DNA of 64,000 nucleotides from Rhizobium esperanzae (GTDB lineage Bacteria; Pseudomonadota; Alphaproteobacteria; Rhizobiales; Rhizobiaceae). A model generated the notes under the pieces. That model did no database searches. It worked only from the letters and a program-made list of their open reading frames with translations, and had not been told where the DNA came from. This document shows, one piece after another, positions 24,199 through 32,152 of this stretch (within the stretch, counting starts at the first letter, position 1; every line of letters starts with the position of its first letter). The translations under genes and the position numbers were made by a program. The stretch covers positions 124,001-188,000 of the forward strand of contig NZ_JACIFY010000005.1 of assembly GCF_014197615.1 (NCBI RefSeq), read 5' to 3'.

Positions 24199-25059
24199 AT
24201 GACCTCTGTCGTTTCCGCCGCCATTGCCAGCCGCCGGAGCTTCAAACTTAGCCGGCGAATAAACCTGGTGTCCGGAGCGGTGATTATCGGCCTGCTGGTC
24301 ACGGTTGCCCTGCTGTCGCTCGTCTGGACGCCGCTGCCCCCGGCAAAGATGCAAATCGTCCACAAGCTGCAGCCGCCGCTTACCTTCGGCCTGCTCGGTA
24401 CCGATCAGTTCGGCCGCGATGTGCTGTCGATGCTGATGGCGGGATGCTGGAACTCTCTGTCGATCGCCATTACCGCGGTTATGATCGGCGGGACGCTCGG
24501 CTCAATCGCCGGCATTTCGGCGGCGGCGATCCGCGGTCCTTTCGAAGCGCTGCTGATGCGCCTCTGCGATGTCGTCTTTGCGCTGCCGCCGATCCTGTCG
24601 GCCATGGTGCTCAGCGCCTTTCTCGGGCCGGGGCGGTTCACAGCAATCACCGCAATAGCCGTCTTCATGATCCCGGTCTTTGCCCGAGTGACGCTTGCGA
24701 CCTCGCTGCAGGCCTGGAGCCGCGACTATGTGCTCGCCGCGCGGGCGATCGGCAATACACGCCTGACCATTTCGCTGCGCCATGTGCTGCCGAATATCAT
24801 CAGCCAGATCATCGTGCATGGCTCGATCCAGCTGGGGCTCGCCATCCTGACCGAAGCGGGTCTCAGTTTCCTCGGGCTCGGCATGGCGCCGCCCGCGCCG
24901 ACCTGGGGCCGGATGCTTGCCGACGCGCAGACCTATCTGGCGCTCGCTCCCTGGCTGGCGATTCTGCCAGGCCTTGCCATCGCGCTCACCGTCTTCGGTT
25001 TCAACATGCTCGGCGATGGCTTGCGCGATCTTCTCGATCCGCGCGAGGCGAGCCGCTGA
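24199..25059 (+). CDS. ABC transporter permease, DppC type
   Basis: The 286-residue protein has the DppC layout: an N-terminal cytoplasmic stretch, a first membrane segment (LVSGAVIIGLLVTVALLSLVW), the motif LLGTDQFGRDVLSMLMAG, and the EAA loop ARAIGNTRLTISLRHVLPNIISQII. It forms the channel with the DppB-type partner. It is 31 bp upstream of the amidase gene, which is in the same operon and suggests that the imported compound is an amide or peptide. Confidence 0.92.
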   Translation: MTSVVSAAIASRRSFKLSRRINLVSGAVIIGLLVTVALLSLVWTPLPPAKMQIVHKLQPPLTFGLLGTDQFGRDVLSMLMAGCWNSLSIAITAVMIGGTLGSIAGISAAAIRGPFEALLMRLCDVVFALPPILSAMVLSAFLGPGRFTAITAIAVFMIPVFARVTLATSLQAWSRDYVLAARAIGNTRLTISLRHVLPNIISQIIVHGSIQLGLAILTEAGLSFLGLGMAPPAPTWGRMLADAQTYLALAPWLAILPGLAIALTVFGFNMLGDGLRDLLDPREASR

Positions 25060-25090
25060 TGTCCTCCCGAGATGTGCGAAAGACGATGCG

Positions 25091-26479
25091 ATGACCGAAA
25101 CCGACCTTACCATCCGCGAACTCCGGGAGCACTTTACCGACAAAAGCCTCTCTCCGCTCGAATATTGGCTTGCCCTCGAAGACCATATCGCCGCCTGGGA
25201 GCCTTCGATTTCGGCACTCTACCTCTATGATCCGGAAAGGGCGCGCGCGCAGGCGAAGGCTTCGACGGCGCGCTGGGCGAAAGGTCGACCGCTCGGCGCG
25301 CTTGACGGCATTCCGGTGACACTGAAGGAACTGATCGCCACGAAGGGCCAGCCGGTACCGCTCGGCACCAAGGCGATGGAGCTGAAGCCCGCAGAGGCCG
25401 ATGCGCCGGCCGCCGCCCGGCTGCGGGAGGATGGGGCGGTGATCTTCGCCAAGACCACCTGCCCCGATTACGGCATGCTCTCCTCCGGCCTTTCGAGCTT
25501 TCACCCGCTCAGCCGCAACCCCTGGGACCTGTCGCAGAATCCCGGCGGATCGAGCGCCGGGGCTTCTGCTGCTGCGGCAGCCGGCTACGGACCGCTGCAT
25601 ATCGGCACCGATATCGGCGGGTCGGTGCGGCTTCCGGCCGGCTGGACCGGCATCTTCGGCTTCAAACCGAGCCATGGGCGCATTCCCGCCGACCCCTATT
25701 ATGTCGGGCGCTGCGTCGGGCCGATGACGCGTACGGTCGAGGATGCCGCCTTCTCGATGGCGACGCTGTCACGGCCGGACTGGCGCGACGGCACCAGCCT
25801 GCCGCCAAACGATTTCAACTGGATGGATCTCGACATCGACTTAGCGGGCATGAGGATCGGGCTGATGCTCGATGCCGGCTGCGGGCTTGCCGTGGAAGAC
25901 GAGATCAGGGTGGCGGTCGAATCGGCAGCGAAACGTTTCGAGAAAGCCGGCGCGACCATCCTATCCGTGCAGCCGGTGCTGACCCGGGCGATGCTGGATG
26001 GGCTCGACAATTTCTGGCGCGCCCGTCTCTGGGGCGAGATTGCCGATTTCGGCGACAGCAGGTGCGACAGTATCCTGCCCTATATCAGGGATTGGGCGAA
26101 GGGTGGCGCCGCTATCAGCGGCGCCGATGCGGTCAAGGGCTTCAACCAGACGATCGAGATGCGCAGGAGCTGCGGGCAGTTGTTCACCCAGGTCGACGCC
26201 CTGCTGTCGCCGACCAATCCGATCGTCTCCTACCCCGCCGATTGGGCGTCGCCGACCAACGATCCGGCCTTGCCCTTCGAGCATATCGGTTTCACCGTGC
26301 CGTGGAATATGTCGGAGCAGCCGGCCGCCTCGATCAATTGCGGCTTCTCCCGGTCGGGCATGCCGATCGGGCTGCAGATCGTCGGGCCGCGTTTTGACGA
26401 CATGCTGGTTCTGAGACTGTCGAAAGCCTTCGAGGACTGGACGGGCGGGGTGAGATCCTGGCCGCGGCCAATCAGATGA
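25091..26479 (+). CDS. Amidase-signature family hydrolase
   Basis: The 462-residue enzyme has the complete Ser-cisSer-Lys triad of amidase-signature proteins: Lys79 (LKELIATKG), Ser154 (NPGGSSAGAS) and Ser178 (DIGGSVRLPAG). Such enzymes hydrolyse amides, including peptide amides. It is not GatA, as there is no gatB/gatC and the C-terminal part differs. It is the last gene of the ABC importer operon and probably acts on the imported amide in the cytoplasm. The end overlaps by 8 bp the end of the convergent NlpC/P60 gene. Confidence 0.9.
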   Translation: MTETDLTIRELREHFTDKSLSPLEYWLALEDHIAAWEPSISALYLYDPERARAQAKASTARWAKGRPLGALDGIPVTLKELIATKGQPVPLGTKAMELKPAEADAPAAARLREDGAVIFAKTTCPDYGMLSSGLSSFHPLSRNPWDLSQNPGGSSAGASAAAAAGYGPLHIGTDIGGSVRLPAGWTGIFGFKPSHGRIPADPYYVGRCVGPMTRTVEDAAFSMATLSRPDWRDGTSLPPNDFNWMDLDIDLAGMRIGLMLDAGCGLAVEDEIRVAVESAAKRFEKAGATILSVQPVLTRAMLDGLDNFWRARLWGEIADFGDSRCDSILPYIRDWAKGGAAISGADAVKGFNQTIEMRRSCGQLFTQVDALLSPTNPIVSYPADWASPTNDPALPFEHIGFTVPWNMSEQPAASINCGFSRSGMPIGLQIVGPRFDDMLVLRLSKAFEDWTGGVRSWPRPIR

Positions 26480-27329
26480 TCGGGCGGCGATAGCCGGTCG
26501 GCTGCTCGTAGAGCCGGCCGATGCGCTTGACGGCGGCCTCGAAATTCTCGCGCGCCACCGTCATGCTGTAGCCGTTGGCGTGGAGAATGGTTTGCGGATC
26601 CTCGAAGACGGCAACATGCCCCTTCCAGAACACCAGATCGCCGCGGCGGATTTCGGCGCGGTCGATCGGCTCGCCGAGTCCGGCCGCCTGCATGTCGGTG
26701 TCACGCGGCGCATTTTTGCCGGTCATCAGCATCGCCAGCTGCACGAGGCCGGAGCAATCGATGCCGAGGCCGGAGCGGCCGCCCCAGAGATAGGGCGTTT
26801 CCAGAAAACGGGCGGCGATCGCGACATAATCGGCACCCTCGAGAGCGCCGATCGGCTGCACGTGGCTGGCGAAGATCGCCGTGCCGTCCGTCAGCACGAC
26901 GTAGTGATTGCCGCGCACTTCCGCCTCGCCGGCGACGTGAATGCGGCTTCCCATCGACAGGATGGCCTGGTGCGGTTTGCGCAGTTCCGGCTCCGGATAG
27001 AGGAAGCTGCGCGGCACGGTGACGACATGGGTCGGCGCCGGCTGGCCTTGCGAAAGCGCTTCTGCGGGGAGATAACCGACATAGTCGTCCGAGGCGGCCT
27101 TCACCCAGCACCAACCACCGGCGCGGTCGAAAACCGTCACGTCTTCGCCGAGAAGCAGTTCGGTATCGATGCCGCGCGCAAGATCCGGTTCGGGGCGCAA
27201 GGCCACGACCGGAACGGCAATGCGGGCCGGGGCGCCTTGCACGAAGCGCGACGCCTCCACCTTGCCTTCGAGCCCCGCTTCGGCGAGATCCGGCCTATAG
27301 GCGTGCAGCCGGCGGTCGAGCATCGTCAT
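26472..27329 (-). CDS. NlpC/P60 (C40) cysteine peptidase with SH3-like domains
   Basis: The 285-residue protein joins SH3b-like beta domains (residues about 35-160) to a C40 peptidase domain. The catalytic Cys192 is in GLGIDCSGLVQLAM, His238 in KGHVAVFEDP and the third residue His250 in ILHANG. Related enzymes (YkfC type) cut gamma-D-glutamyl-diaminopimelate bonds of murein peptides. There is no signal peptide, so it may act on imported muropeptides in the cytoplasm, which fits the adjacent peptide importer. It lies 38 bp after the MarR gene on the same strand. Confidence 0.88.
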   Translation of the reverse strand: MTMLDRRLHAYRPDLAEAGLEGKVEASRFVQGAPARIAVPVVALRPEPDLARGIDTELLLGEDVTVFDRAGGWCWVKAASDDYVGYLPAEALSQGQPAPTHVVTVPRSFLYPEPELRKPHQAILSMGSRIHVAGEAEVRGNHYVVLTDGTAIFASHVQPIGALEGADYVAIAARFLETPYLWGGRSGLGIDCSGLVQLAMLMTGKNAPRDTDMQAAGLGEPIDRAEIRRGDLVFWKGHVAVFEDPQTILHANGYSMTVARENFEAAVKRIGRLYEQPTGYRRPII

Positions 27330-27367
27330 TTGGAATTCCTTTCACATCGCCCGTCAGATCGCCCTTT

Positions 27368-27718
27368 TTAGATCGGCAACCGGCGTCCCTGATCCCGAAC
27401 GAGATCGCCGAGCTTTTCCAGATAGAGCGCACCACCGACCGTCCGCTTGATAATGACGTTACGCCGGTCGGCATCGTCGCGGACGCGGTCGACCAGGCCC
27501 ATCTCGCCCATCGTATCCAAGGCTCGCGTAATGACCGGCTTGGTGACGTCAAGTGTCGCAGCAAGCCCGCGCACCGTATGCGGCGGCGGTACCAGATAGA
27601 TATGCAGCAGGATCGCCATCTGGCGCAACGTCAAATCGCGGTCATCGTGGCGGACCTGATCGAGCGCCACGCCATGCCAGAGCCCCAGCGCCTGCGAGGC
27701 GGTCAGTTCGATCGGCAC
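27368..27718 (-). CDS. MarR-family transcriptional regulator
   Basis: The 116-residue protein is a short winged-helix MarR regulator (LTLRQMAILLHIYLVPPPHTVRGLAATLDVTKPVITRALDTMGEMGLVDRVRDDADRRNVIIKRT), with the DxRxNxI-type wing motif typical of the family. It starts with GTG at 27718 after GGAGGGGCC. A long palindrome at 27726-27760 overlaps its ribosome binding site, so autorepression is very likely. The NlpC/P60 gene follows on the same strand and is probably in the same transcript. The ligand is unknown. Confidence 0.88.
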   Translation of the reverse strand: MPIELTASQALGLWHGVALDQVRHDDRDLTLRQMAILLHIYLVPPPHTVRGLAATLDVTKPVITRALDTMGEMGLVDRVRDDADRRNVIIKRTVGGALYLEKLGDLVRDQGRRLPI

Positions 27719-27725
27719 GGCCCCT

Positions 27726-27760
27726 CCGGAAAATCGTTACGCTAGCGTTTCATTTTCCGG
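27726..27760. promoter_or_regulatory. Long palindromic operator of the MarR gene
   Basis: Outer arms CCGGAAAAT (27726-27734) and ATTTTCCGG (27752-27760) are perfect inverted copies. At the centre is the perfect 10-bp palindrome ACGCTAGCGT (27739-27748), extended to CGTTACGCTAGCGTTTC. The site ends 8 bp before the GTG start and overlaps the GGAGGGG ribosome binding site. Binding by the MarR dimer is inferred from symmetry and place. Confidence 0.7.
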
Positions 27761-27840
27761 CAGTTGCCATGCACATGCAAGGGGCGCTGGAAATTGCCGC
27801 CCGGCAAGGTGAATAAAATTTTAACGATCGGCACCGGCGC

Positions 27841-27868
27841 GCATGGCATGAATCCCATCATGCCATGC
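27841..27868. terminator. Strong hairpin downstream of the leucyl aminopeptidase gene
   Basis: GCATGGCATGA (27841-27851) pairs perfectly with TCATGCCATGC (27858-27868) around a 6-nt loop. It lies 28 bp after the aminopeptidase stop. There is no T run directly after it on the minus strand, so termination would be atypical; an mRNA 3'-end role is also possible. Confidence 0.45.
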
Positions 27869-27895
27869 GGCTCGGCGCTGATTTTGCGTCTGGTG

Positions 27896-29287
27896 TCAGC
27901 GCACGCTCTCGCGGATGTGGTGGAAGAGCGCGCGAATCGCCTGTGATTCGCCGCCGCCCGGCGAATGCGGCCGCTCGGACTGAGCCCAGCCGTAAATGTC
28001 GAAATGCGCCCAGCTCTTCGTCTTGCTGACAAAACGCTTGAGGAAGAGGGCGGCGGTGATCGCTCCCGCCATGCCGCCGGCCGGCGCGTTGGTGAGGTCG
28101 GCGAACTTGGTGCGGATATCCTTTTCGTAGCCGGAATAGAGCGGCAGGCGCCAGATCGGGTCGTCCGTTTCCAGGCTCGCTTCGGTCAGGTCATGCGCAA
28201 GATTGGCGTCGTCTGTGAAGAAGGGCGGCAGATCCGGACCCAGCGCAACGCGGGCAGCACCGGTCAGCGTCGCCATATCGATCAGGAGTTCAGGCTCTTC
28301 CTCGTCGGCATAGGCAAGCGCATCGGCAAGGATCAGACGGCCTTCGGCGTCGGTATTGTCGATCTGGACGGTCAGGCCCTTGCGGCTGCGATAGATGTCG
28401 CCGGGGCGGAAGGCGTTGGACGAGATGGCGTTTTCGACGACCGGCACGATGACGCGCAGGTCGACCTTCAGCTTCGCGTCCATGATCATCAGGGCAAGCC
28501 CCATGACATTGGCGGCACCACCCATGTCCTTCTTCATCAGCAGCATCGAGGCGGCGGGCTTGATGTCGAGGCCGCCGGTATCGAAGCAGACGCCCTTGCC
28601 GACGAGCGTCACCTTGCGATGACCCTTCTTGCCCCAGCGCAGCTCGAGAAGGCGCGGCGCATCGGCGCTGGCGCGGCCGACGGTGTGGACCAGCGGGAAG
28701 TTCTGCTTGAGCAGGTCGTCGCCAGATATAACCGACATCTCCGCCTTGTAATGGGCGGCCAGGCCACGGAAAACGGCCTCGAGCTGGTCCGGCCCCATGT
28801 CGTTCGTCGGCGTGTTGATCAGGTCGCGGGCGAGAAAGACGCCGGCGAGCTGGCGCTTGATGTCGGCGCTGTCGGCATCACGGGGAATCATCAACGTCGC
28901 CGCCGGCGATTTTTCGGATTTGTAACGGTCGAAACGGTAGCTGCCGAGCCCGAAGCCAAGGGCCAGGCGATTTGCCGTCAGCGGTGCGGTCTCGATGTGC
29001 CAGTCGCCGGCGGGCAGCGCGCGGGCGAGCCTGCCGGTGATGTAAGGCTGCTCCGATGGATTGGTGCCGAGGCCGAAAAGCGCGCCACCGAGATGGCCGT
29101 CGGCCGTCGGGATCAGCAGCAGCGATCCGCTTTCGGCCCTGTAGTCCGCCTTGCGCGCCCAGTCGAGCGCGATCGGATCGATCGTGCCGGTCTCGATATG
29201 GGCAGGGGTGACGGCAAAGATCGGCAGCGTCGAACCGCCCTTCGTGTTGAAAGGGGTCGGTCTCTCGATAAACTGATAGGGGGCCAT
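27896..29287 (-). CDS. M17-family leucyl aminopeptidase
   Basis: The 463-residue cytoplasmic metallo-aminopeptidase removes N-terminal residues from peptides. The M17 signature NTDAEGRL is present, as are the metal ligands in VGKGVCFDTGG and KKDMGGAANV. The N-terminal part is shorter than in E. coli PepA, as in the PepB-like group of alphaproteobacteria. AAGGACGATC precedes the ATG. It is divergent from tadD, with CtrA-like and inverted-repeat sites between them. With the P1 peptidase, amidase and NlpC/P60 genes nearby it completes a peptide-degrading set. Confidence 0.92.
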   Translation of the reverse strand: MAPYQFIERPTPFNTKGGSTLPIFAVTPAHIETGTIDPIALDWARKADYRAESGSLLLIPTADGHLGGALFGLGTNPSEQPYITGRLARALPAGDWHIETAPLTANRLALGFGLGSYRFDRYKSEKSPAATLMIPRDADSADIKRQLAGVFLARDLINTPTNDMGPDQLEAVFRGLAAHYKAEMSVISGDDLLKQNFPLVHTVGRASADAPRLLELRWGKKGHRKVTLVGKGVCFDTGGLDIKPAASMLLMKKDMGGAANVMGLALMIMDAKLKVDLRVIVPVVENAISSNAFRPGDIYRSRKGLTVQIDNTDAEGRLILADALAYADEEEPELLIDMATLTGAARVALGPDLPPFFTDDANLAHDLTEASLETDDPIWRLPLYSGYEKDIRTKFADLTNAPAGGMAGAITAALFLKRFVSKTKSWAHFDIYGWAQSERPHSPGGGESQAIRALFHHIRESVR

Positions 29288-29320
29288 GATCGTCCTTCGG
29301 CGGTCGTCAGGAATCGTTCC

Positions 29321-29346
29321 TTAACGGTCTGTTAGGGTTAACAGAC
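29321..29346. promoter_or_regulatory. CtrA-like box and inverted repeat between pepA-like gene and tadD
   Basis: TTAACGGTCTGTTAG at 29321-29335 matches TTAA-N7-TTAA except for its last base. Overlapping it, GTCTGTTA (29327-29334) and TAACAGAC (29339-29346) form a perfect 8-bp inverted repeat with a 4-bp centre. The site is about 90 bp before tadD and 35 bp before the divergent aminopeptidase gene. CtrA binding is inferred. Confidence 0.45.
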
Positions 29347-29429
29347 TATTGCTGGAGCGAAGATTGCGTCAAACCTTTCCTGTTCCGCGTTCGAGGTCAG
29401 GCGCCGATTTCGGAATCCAGGAACGCATC

Positions 29430-30269
29430 ATGCCTGCCTCGCTCACAACCACATTCACCAATCGTATCCTGCAGGGCGCTGCGGCATCGCTGATCGTCCT
29501 GGCGCTTGCCGGCTGCTCGACGACGACCAAGGACCGGATGACGACAGGCTCGGTGCCGAAGCTCACCAAGCCGGTCGAAGAGATGGACGCGACCGAGTTG
29601 CGCTCGGCGACCGACCGGCTCGGCCAGGCCTATGAAAAGAACCCGCGCGATCCCGTCACCGGCGTCAATTATGCCAATCTGCTGCGGATGAACGGCCGCG
29701 ATACGCAGGCGCTCGCGGTCATGCAGCAGGTGGCGATCGCCAATCCCGGCGACCGCAATGTACTGGCCGCCTACGGCAAGGCGCAGGCGGCAGCCGGCCA
29801 GTTCCAGCAGGCGCTCGACACGATCGGCCGCGCCCAGACACCGGACCGTCCGGACTGGAGGCTGATCTCGGCCGAGGGCGCGATCCTCGACCAGATGGGC
29901 AAGGCAAGCGACGCCAGACAGCGCTACCGCGACGCGCTCGACATCCAGCCGAACGAGCCGTCGATCCTTTCCAACCTCGGCATGTCCTATGTGCTGACCG
30001 GCGATCTGCGCACCGCCGAAACCTATCTGCGCTCGGCCGCCAGCCAGCCGACCGCCGACAGCCGCGTCAGGCAGAACCTTGCCCTGGTCGTCGGCCTGCA
30101 GGGACGTTTCCCGGAGGCCGAGCAGATCGCCCGGCGCGAACTTTCGCCACAACAGGCCGATGCCAATGTCGCCTATCTCCGCGGCATGCTCTCGCAACAG
30201 AATTCCTGGCAGAAACTCGCCGCCAAGGACAAGACGCCGGGAGCGGCGAACGGCAGCAATACCAACTGA
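29430..30269 (+). CDS. tadD: TadD-like TPR lipoprotein of the Tad pilus
   Basis: TadD proteins are outer-membrane-attached TPR lipoproteins that help pilus secretin assembly. The 279-residue precursor has a signal peptide with lipobox (LIVLALAGCSTTT), then several tetratricopeptide repeats between about residues 55 and 240 (for example RYRDALDIQPNEPSILSNLGMSYVLTGDLRTAETYLRSA). AGGAACGCATC precedes the ATG at 29430. It is set apart from the main tad operon by a LysE gene on the other strand, and is followed by a RIME copy. Confidence 0.85.
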   Translation: MPASLTTTFTNRILQGAAASLIVLALAGCSTTTKDRMTTGSVPKLTKPVEEMDATELRSATDRLGQAYEKNPRDPVTGVNYANLLRMNGRDTQALAVMQQVAIANPGDRNVLAAYGKAQAAAGQFQQALDTIGRAQTPDRPDWRLISAEGAILDQMGKASDARQRYRDALDIQPNEPSILSNLGMSYVLTGDLRTAETYLRSAASQPTADSRVRQNLALVVGLQGRFPEAEQIARRELSPQQADANVAYLRGMLSQQNSWQKLAAKDKTPGAANGSNTN

Positions 30270-30313
30270 CAGAATGACCCGGATCGTATCATCCGACAGT
30301 CCGGGGCCTTCTC

Positions 30314-30426
30314 AGAGCATGATGCCGAAAAGTGTGAGCGGTTTTCGGACGACATCATCCTCTAACTCTCTAATTCAGATCAGGATTCAGATTTAAGGCC
30401 GACCCGGCATCAAATCATCCTGTTCT
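30314..30426 (+). repeat. RIME-like intergenic mosaic element, copy 1
   Basis: About 113 bp resembling the two-palindrome rhizobial RIME1 element, with a near-identical second copy at 48001-48113. The first palindrome begins AGAGCATGATGCCGAAAAG and contains CCGAAAA/TTTTCGG arms; the second contains AGGCCGACCCGG and ends CATCCTGTTCT. This copy is more degenerate than copy 2. It fills the gap between tadD and the convergent LysE gene and touches the LysE stop codon. Confidence 0.8.
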
Positions 30427-31075
30427 AGCGGGCGCTCAGACCCGAAAGTATGAGACGAAGGCCAAGGCCGCCCATGACGGCACCGGCGGCCCGGTCTATC
30501 CAGCTCTTCGCAGCGAGATAGAGCCGCCGTGGATGGCGGGCCGAAAAGGCGAATGCCACGATCGAATACCAACCAGCTTCCACCGCAAAGACGCCGAGCG
30601 GCAGCGCAATCATGAGATCAAGCGGTACCGTCCTGGGCAGGAGCGCGGCAAAGAGGCTGGCATAGACGATGATGGTCTTCGGGTTGCTGAGTTGGGTCAG
30701 CACAGAGGTCGTGAAGCTGCGCATCCGCGTGCGGTGGCTATGGGGCACGCTGTGGCTATGGACGGCGTCGGAAACCTCGAGCGGCCGCGCAGCACCTCTC
30801 CAGATGTTGACGGCGATATAGATGAGATAGGCGCCGCCGGCGACTTTCAGCAGCACATAGAGCCATTCGAACTGCGACAACAGCGCCGTCAGACCGGCGA
30901 GCGCCAGCACGGCAAAAACCACACCGCCGGCGCCCATGCCGAGCGCGGCCGCAAGACCGTCCAGCCGCGACCGCGAAATGGCAATCCTGGAGACGACGAC
31001 GAAGCTCGGGCCGGGGCTCATGGCCCCGACGGCCAGGGCCGCCATGATGCTGATGAAAACGCCTGCAGAAGACAT
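30425..31075 (-). CDS. LysE/RhtB-family amino-acid exporter
   Basis: The 216-residue inner-membrane protein has six hydrophobic segments. It carries the LysE-family signature near the start (AVGAMSPGPSFVVVSRIAISRSRLDGLAAALGMGAG) and QLSNPKTIIVYASLFAALLP in the middle. A His-rich insert (HSHSVPHSHRTR, about residues 103-116) is not usual and might bind metal. It exports amino acids or analogues; the substrate is unknown. It lies within the Tad locus, just after tadC on the same strand but with its own upstream gap of 75 bp. Confidence 0.88.
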   Translation of the reverse strand: MSSAGVFISIMAALAVGAMSPGPSFVVVSRIAISRSRLDGLAAALGMGAGGVVFAVLALAGLTALLSQFEWLYVLLKVAGGAYLIYIAVNIWRGAARPLEVSDAVHSHSVPHSHRTRMRSFTTSVLTQLSNPKTIIVYASLFAALLPRTVPLDLMIALPLGVFAVEAGWYSIVAFAFSARHPRRLYLAAKSWIDRAAGAVMGGLGLRLILSGLSAR

Positions 31076-31150
31076 CCGGGAACCCTCGTTTGCGATCGCA
31101 AGGTTACGGCATAATCGCTTAAACCGGAATCGATTTAACGGCGTCAGGCA

Positions 31151-32137
31151 TCAGAACTTGTCCGACACCTGGATGCCGGCCGGACCGAGAATGACGGCGA
31201 TCAGCACCGGCAGGAAGAACAGGATCATCGGCACTGTCAGTTTCGGCGGCAGGGCGGCCGCCTTCTTTTCCGCTTCGTTCATGCGCTCGTCGCGTCCTTC
31301 CTGGGCGAGAACGCGCAGCGCCTGGGCGACCGGCGTGCCGTAGCGATCGGCCTGGATCAGCGCCTGGGTCACCGAGCGGACCAGCTCGATCTGGGTGCGC
31401 GTCGCAAGATTTTCGAGCGCCACGCGGCGATCCGGCAGGAAGGAGAGCTCGGCCGTGGTGAGCACCATTTCTTCGGCGAGCGCCGGCGACTGCTCGCCGA
31501 GTTCTTCCGACACGCGACGCATCGCAGCCTCGATCGAGATGCCAGATTCGACGCAGATCAGCATCAGGTCCAGCGCATCCGGCCAGGCGCGCTTGATCGA
31601 GTGCTGGCGTTTGCCCATGCGGTTCGAGATATAGATGTTCGGCGCGTAGAAACCGAGATAACCGACGCCGATGATGGCGAAGAGGCGGATGGGCATGCCT
31701 CTTTCGGCGAGATTGCCGAGGCCGAAGACCCAGAAGGCGGCAAGCGCCAGAAACAGGAAGGGCAGCAGGAAACGCGCGACGAGGAAGGTATTCAGCGCAT
31801 TTTCCGAGCGCAAGCCGGCCGCGCGCAGCTTGTTGACCGTATTGTCGTCGACCAGCGCCTTGCGCAGGTTGAAGCGCTCGACGATCTGGCGGACCGAACG
31901 GTTGTTCTGGCTGCGGAGCGAGGCCTTGCTTGCGCCGGGTTCGGTATTCATACGGGCGCGTTCGCGTGCGCGGATCTGCTCGCGCTCGGTCGAAACGGCC
32001 TTCATCCGCTTGCTGAGATCGCCACGTTCGAAGAAGGGGATGGCAATCGTGTAAAAGGTGGCGAAGACGGCGATCGCGACGAGGAGCGCGATCAGCATGC
32101 TCGGATTGGTGAGGGTTGCGGCAAGGTCCTGCGACAT
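31151..32137 (-). CDS. tadC: Tad pilus inner-membrane platform protein TadC
   Basis: TadC is one of two GspF-like platform proteins of the Tad pilus. The 328-residue protein has an N-terminal membrane segment (SMLIALLVAIAVFATFYTIAIPFF), a central cytoplasmic GspF domain (RAWPDALDLMLICVESGISIEAAMRRVSEELGEQSPALAEE) and a C-terminal membrane segment (LTVPMILFFLPVLIAVILGP). It is the last gene of the cpaBCDEF-tadBC operon, 15 bp after tadB. It acts with CpaF and TadB to drive pilin polymerisation. Confidence 0.93.
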   Translation of the reverse strand: MSQDLAATLTNPSMLIALLVAIAVFATFYTIAIPFFERGDLSKRMKAVSTEREQIRARERARMNTEPGASKASLRSQNNRSVRQIVERFNLRKALVDDNTVNKLRAAGLRSENALNTFLVARFLLPFLFLALAAFWVFGLGNLAERGMPIRLFAIIGVGYLGFYAPNIYISNRMGKRQHSIKRAWPDALDLMLICVESGISIEAAMRRVSEELGEQSPALAEEMVLTTAELSFLPDRRVALENLATRTQIELVRSVTQALIQADRYGTPVAQALRVLAQEGRDERMNEAEKKAAALPPKLTVPMILFFLPVLIAVILGPAGIQVSDKF

Positions 32138-32152
32138 GGTGCGTCCTTCCGG

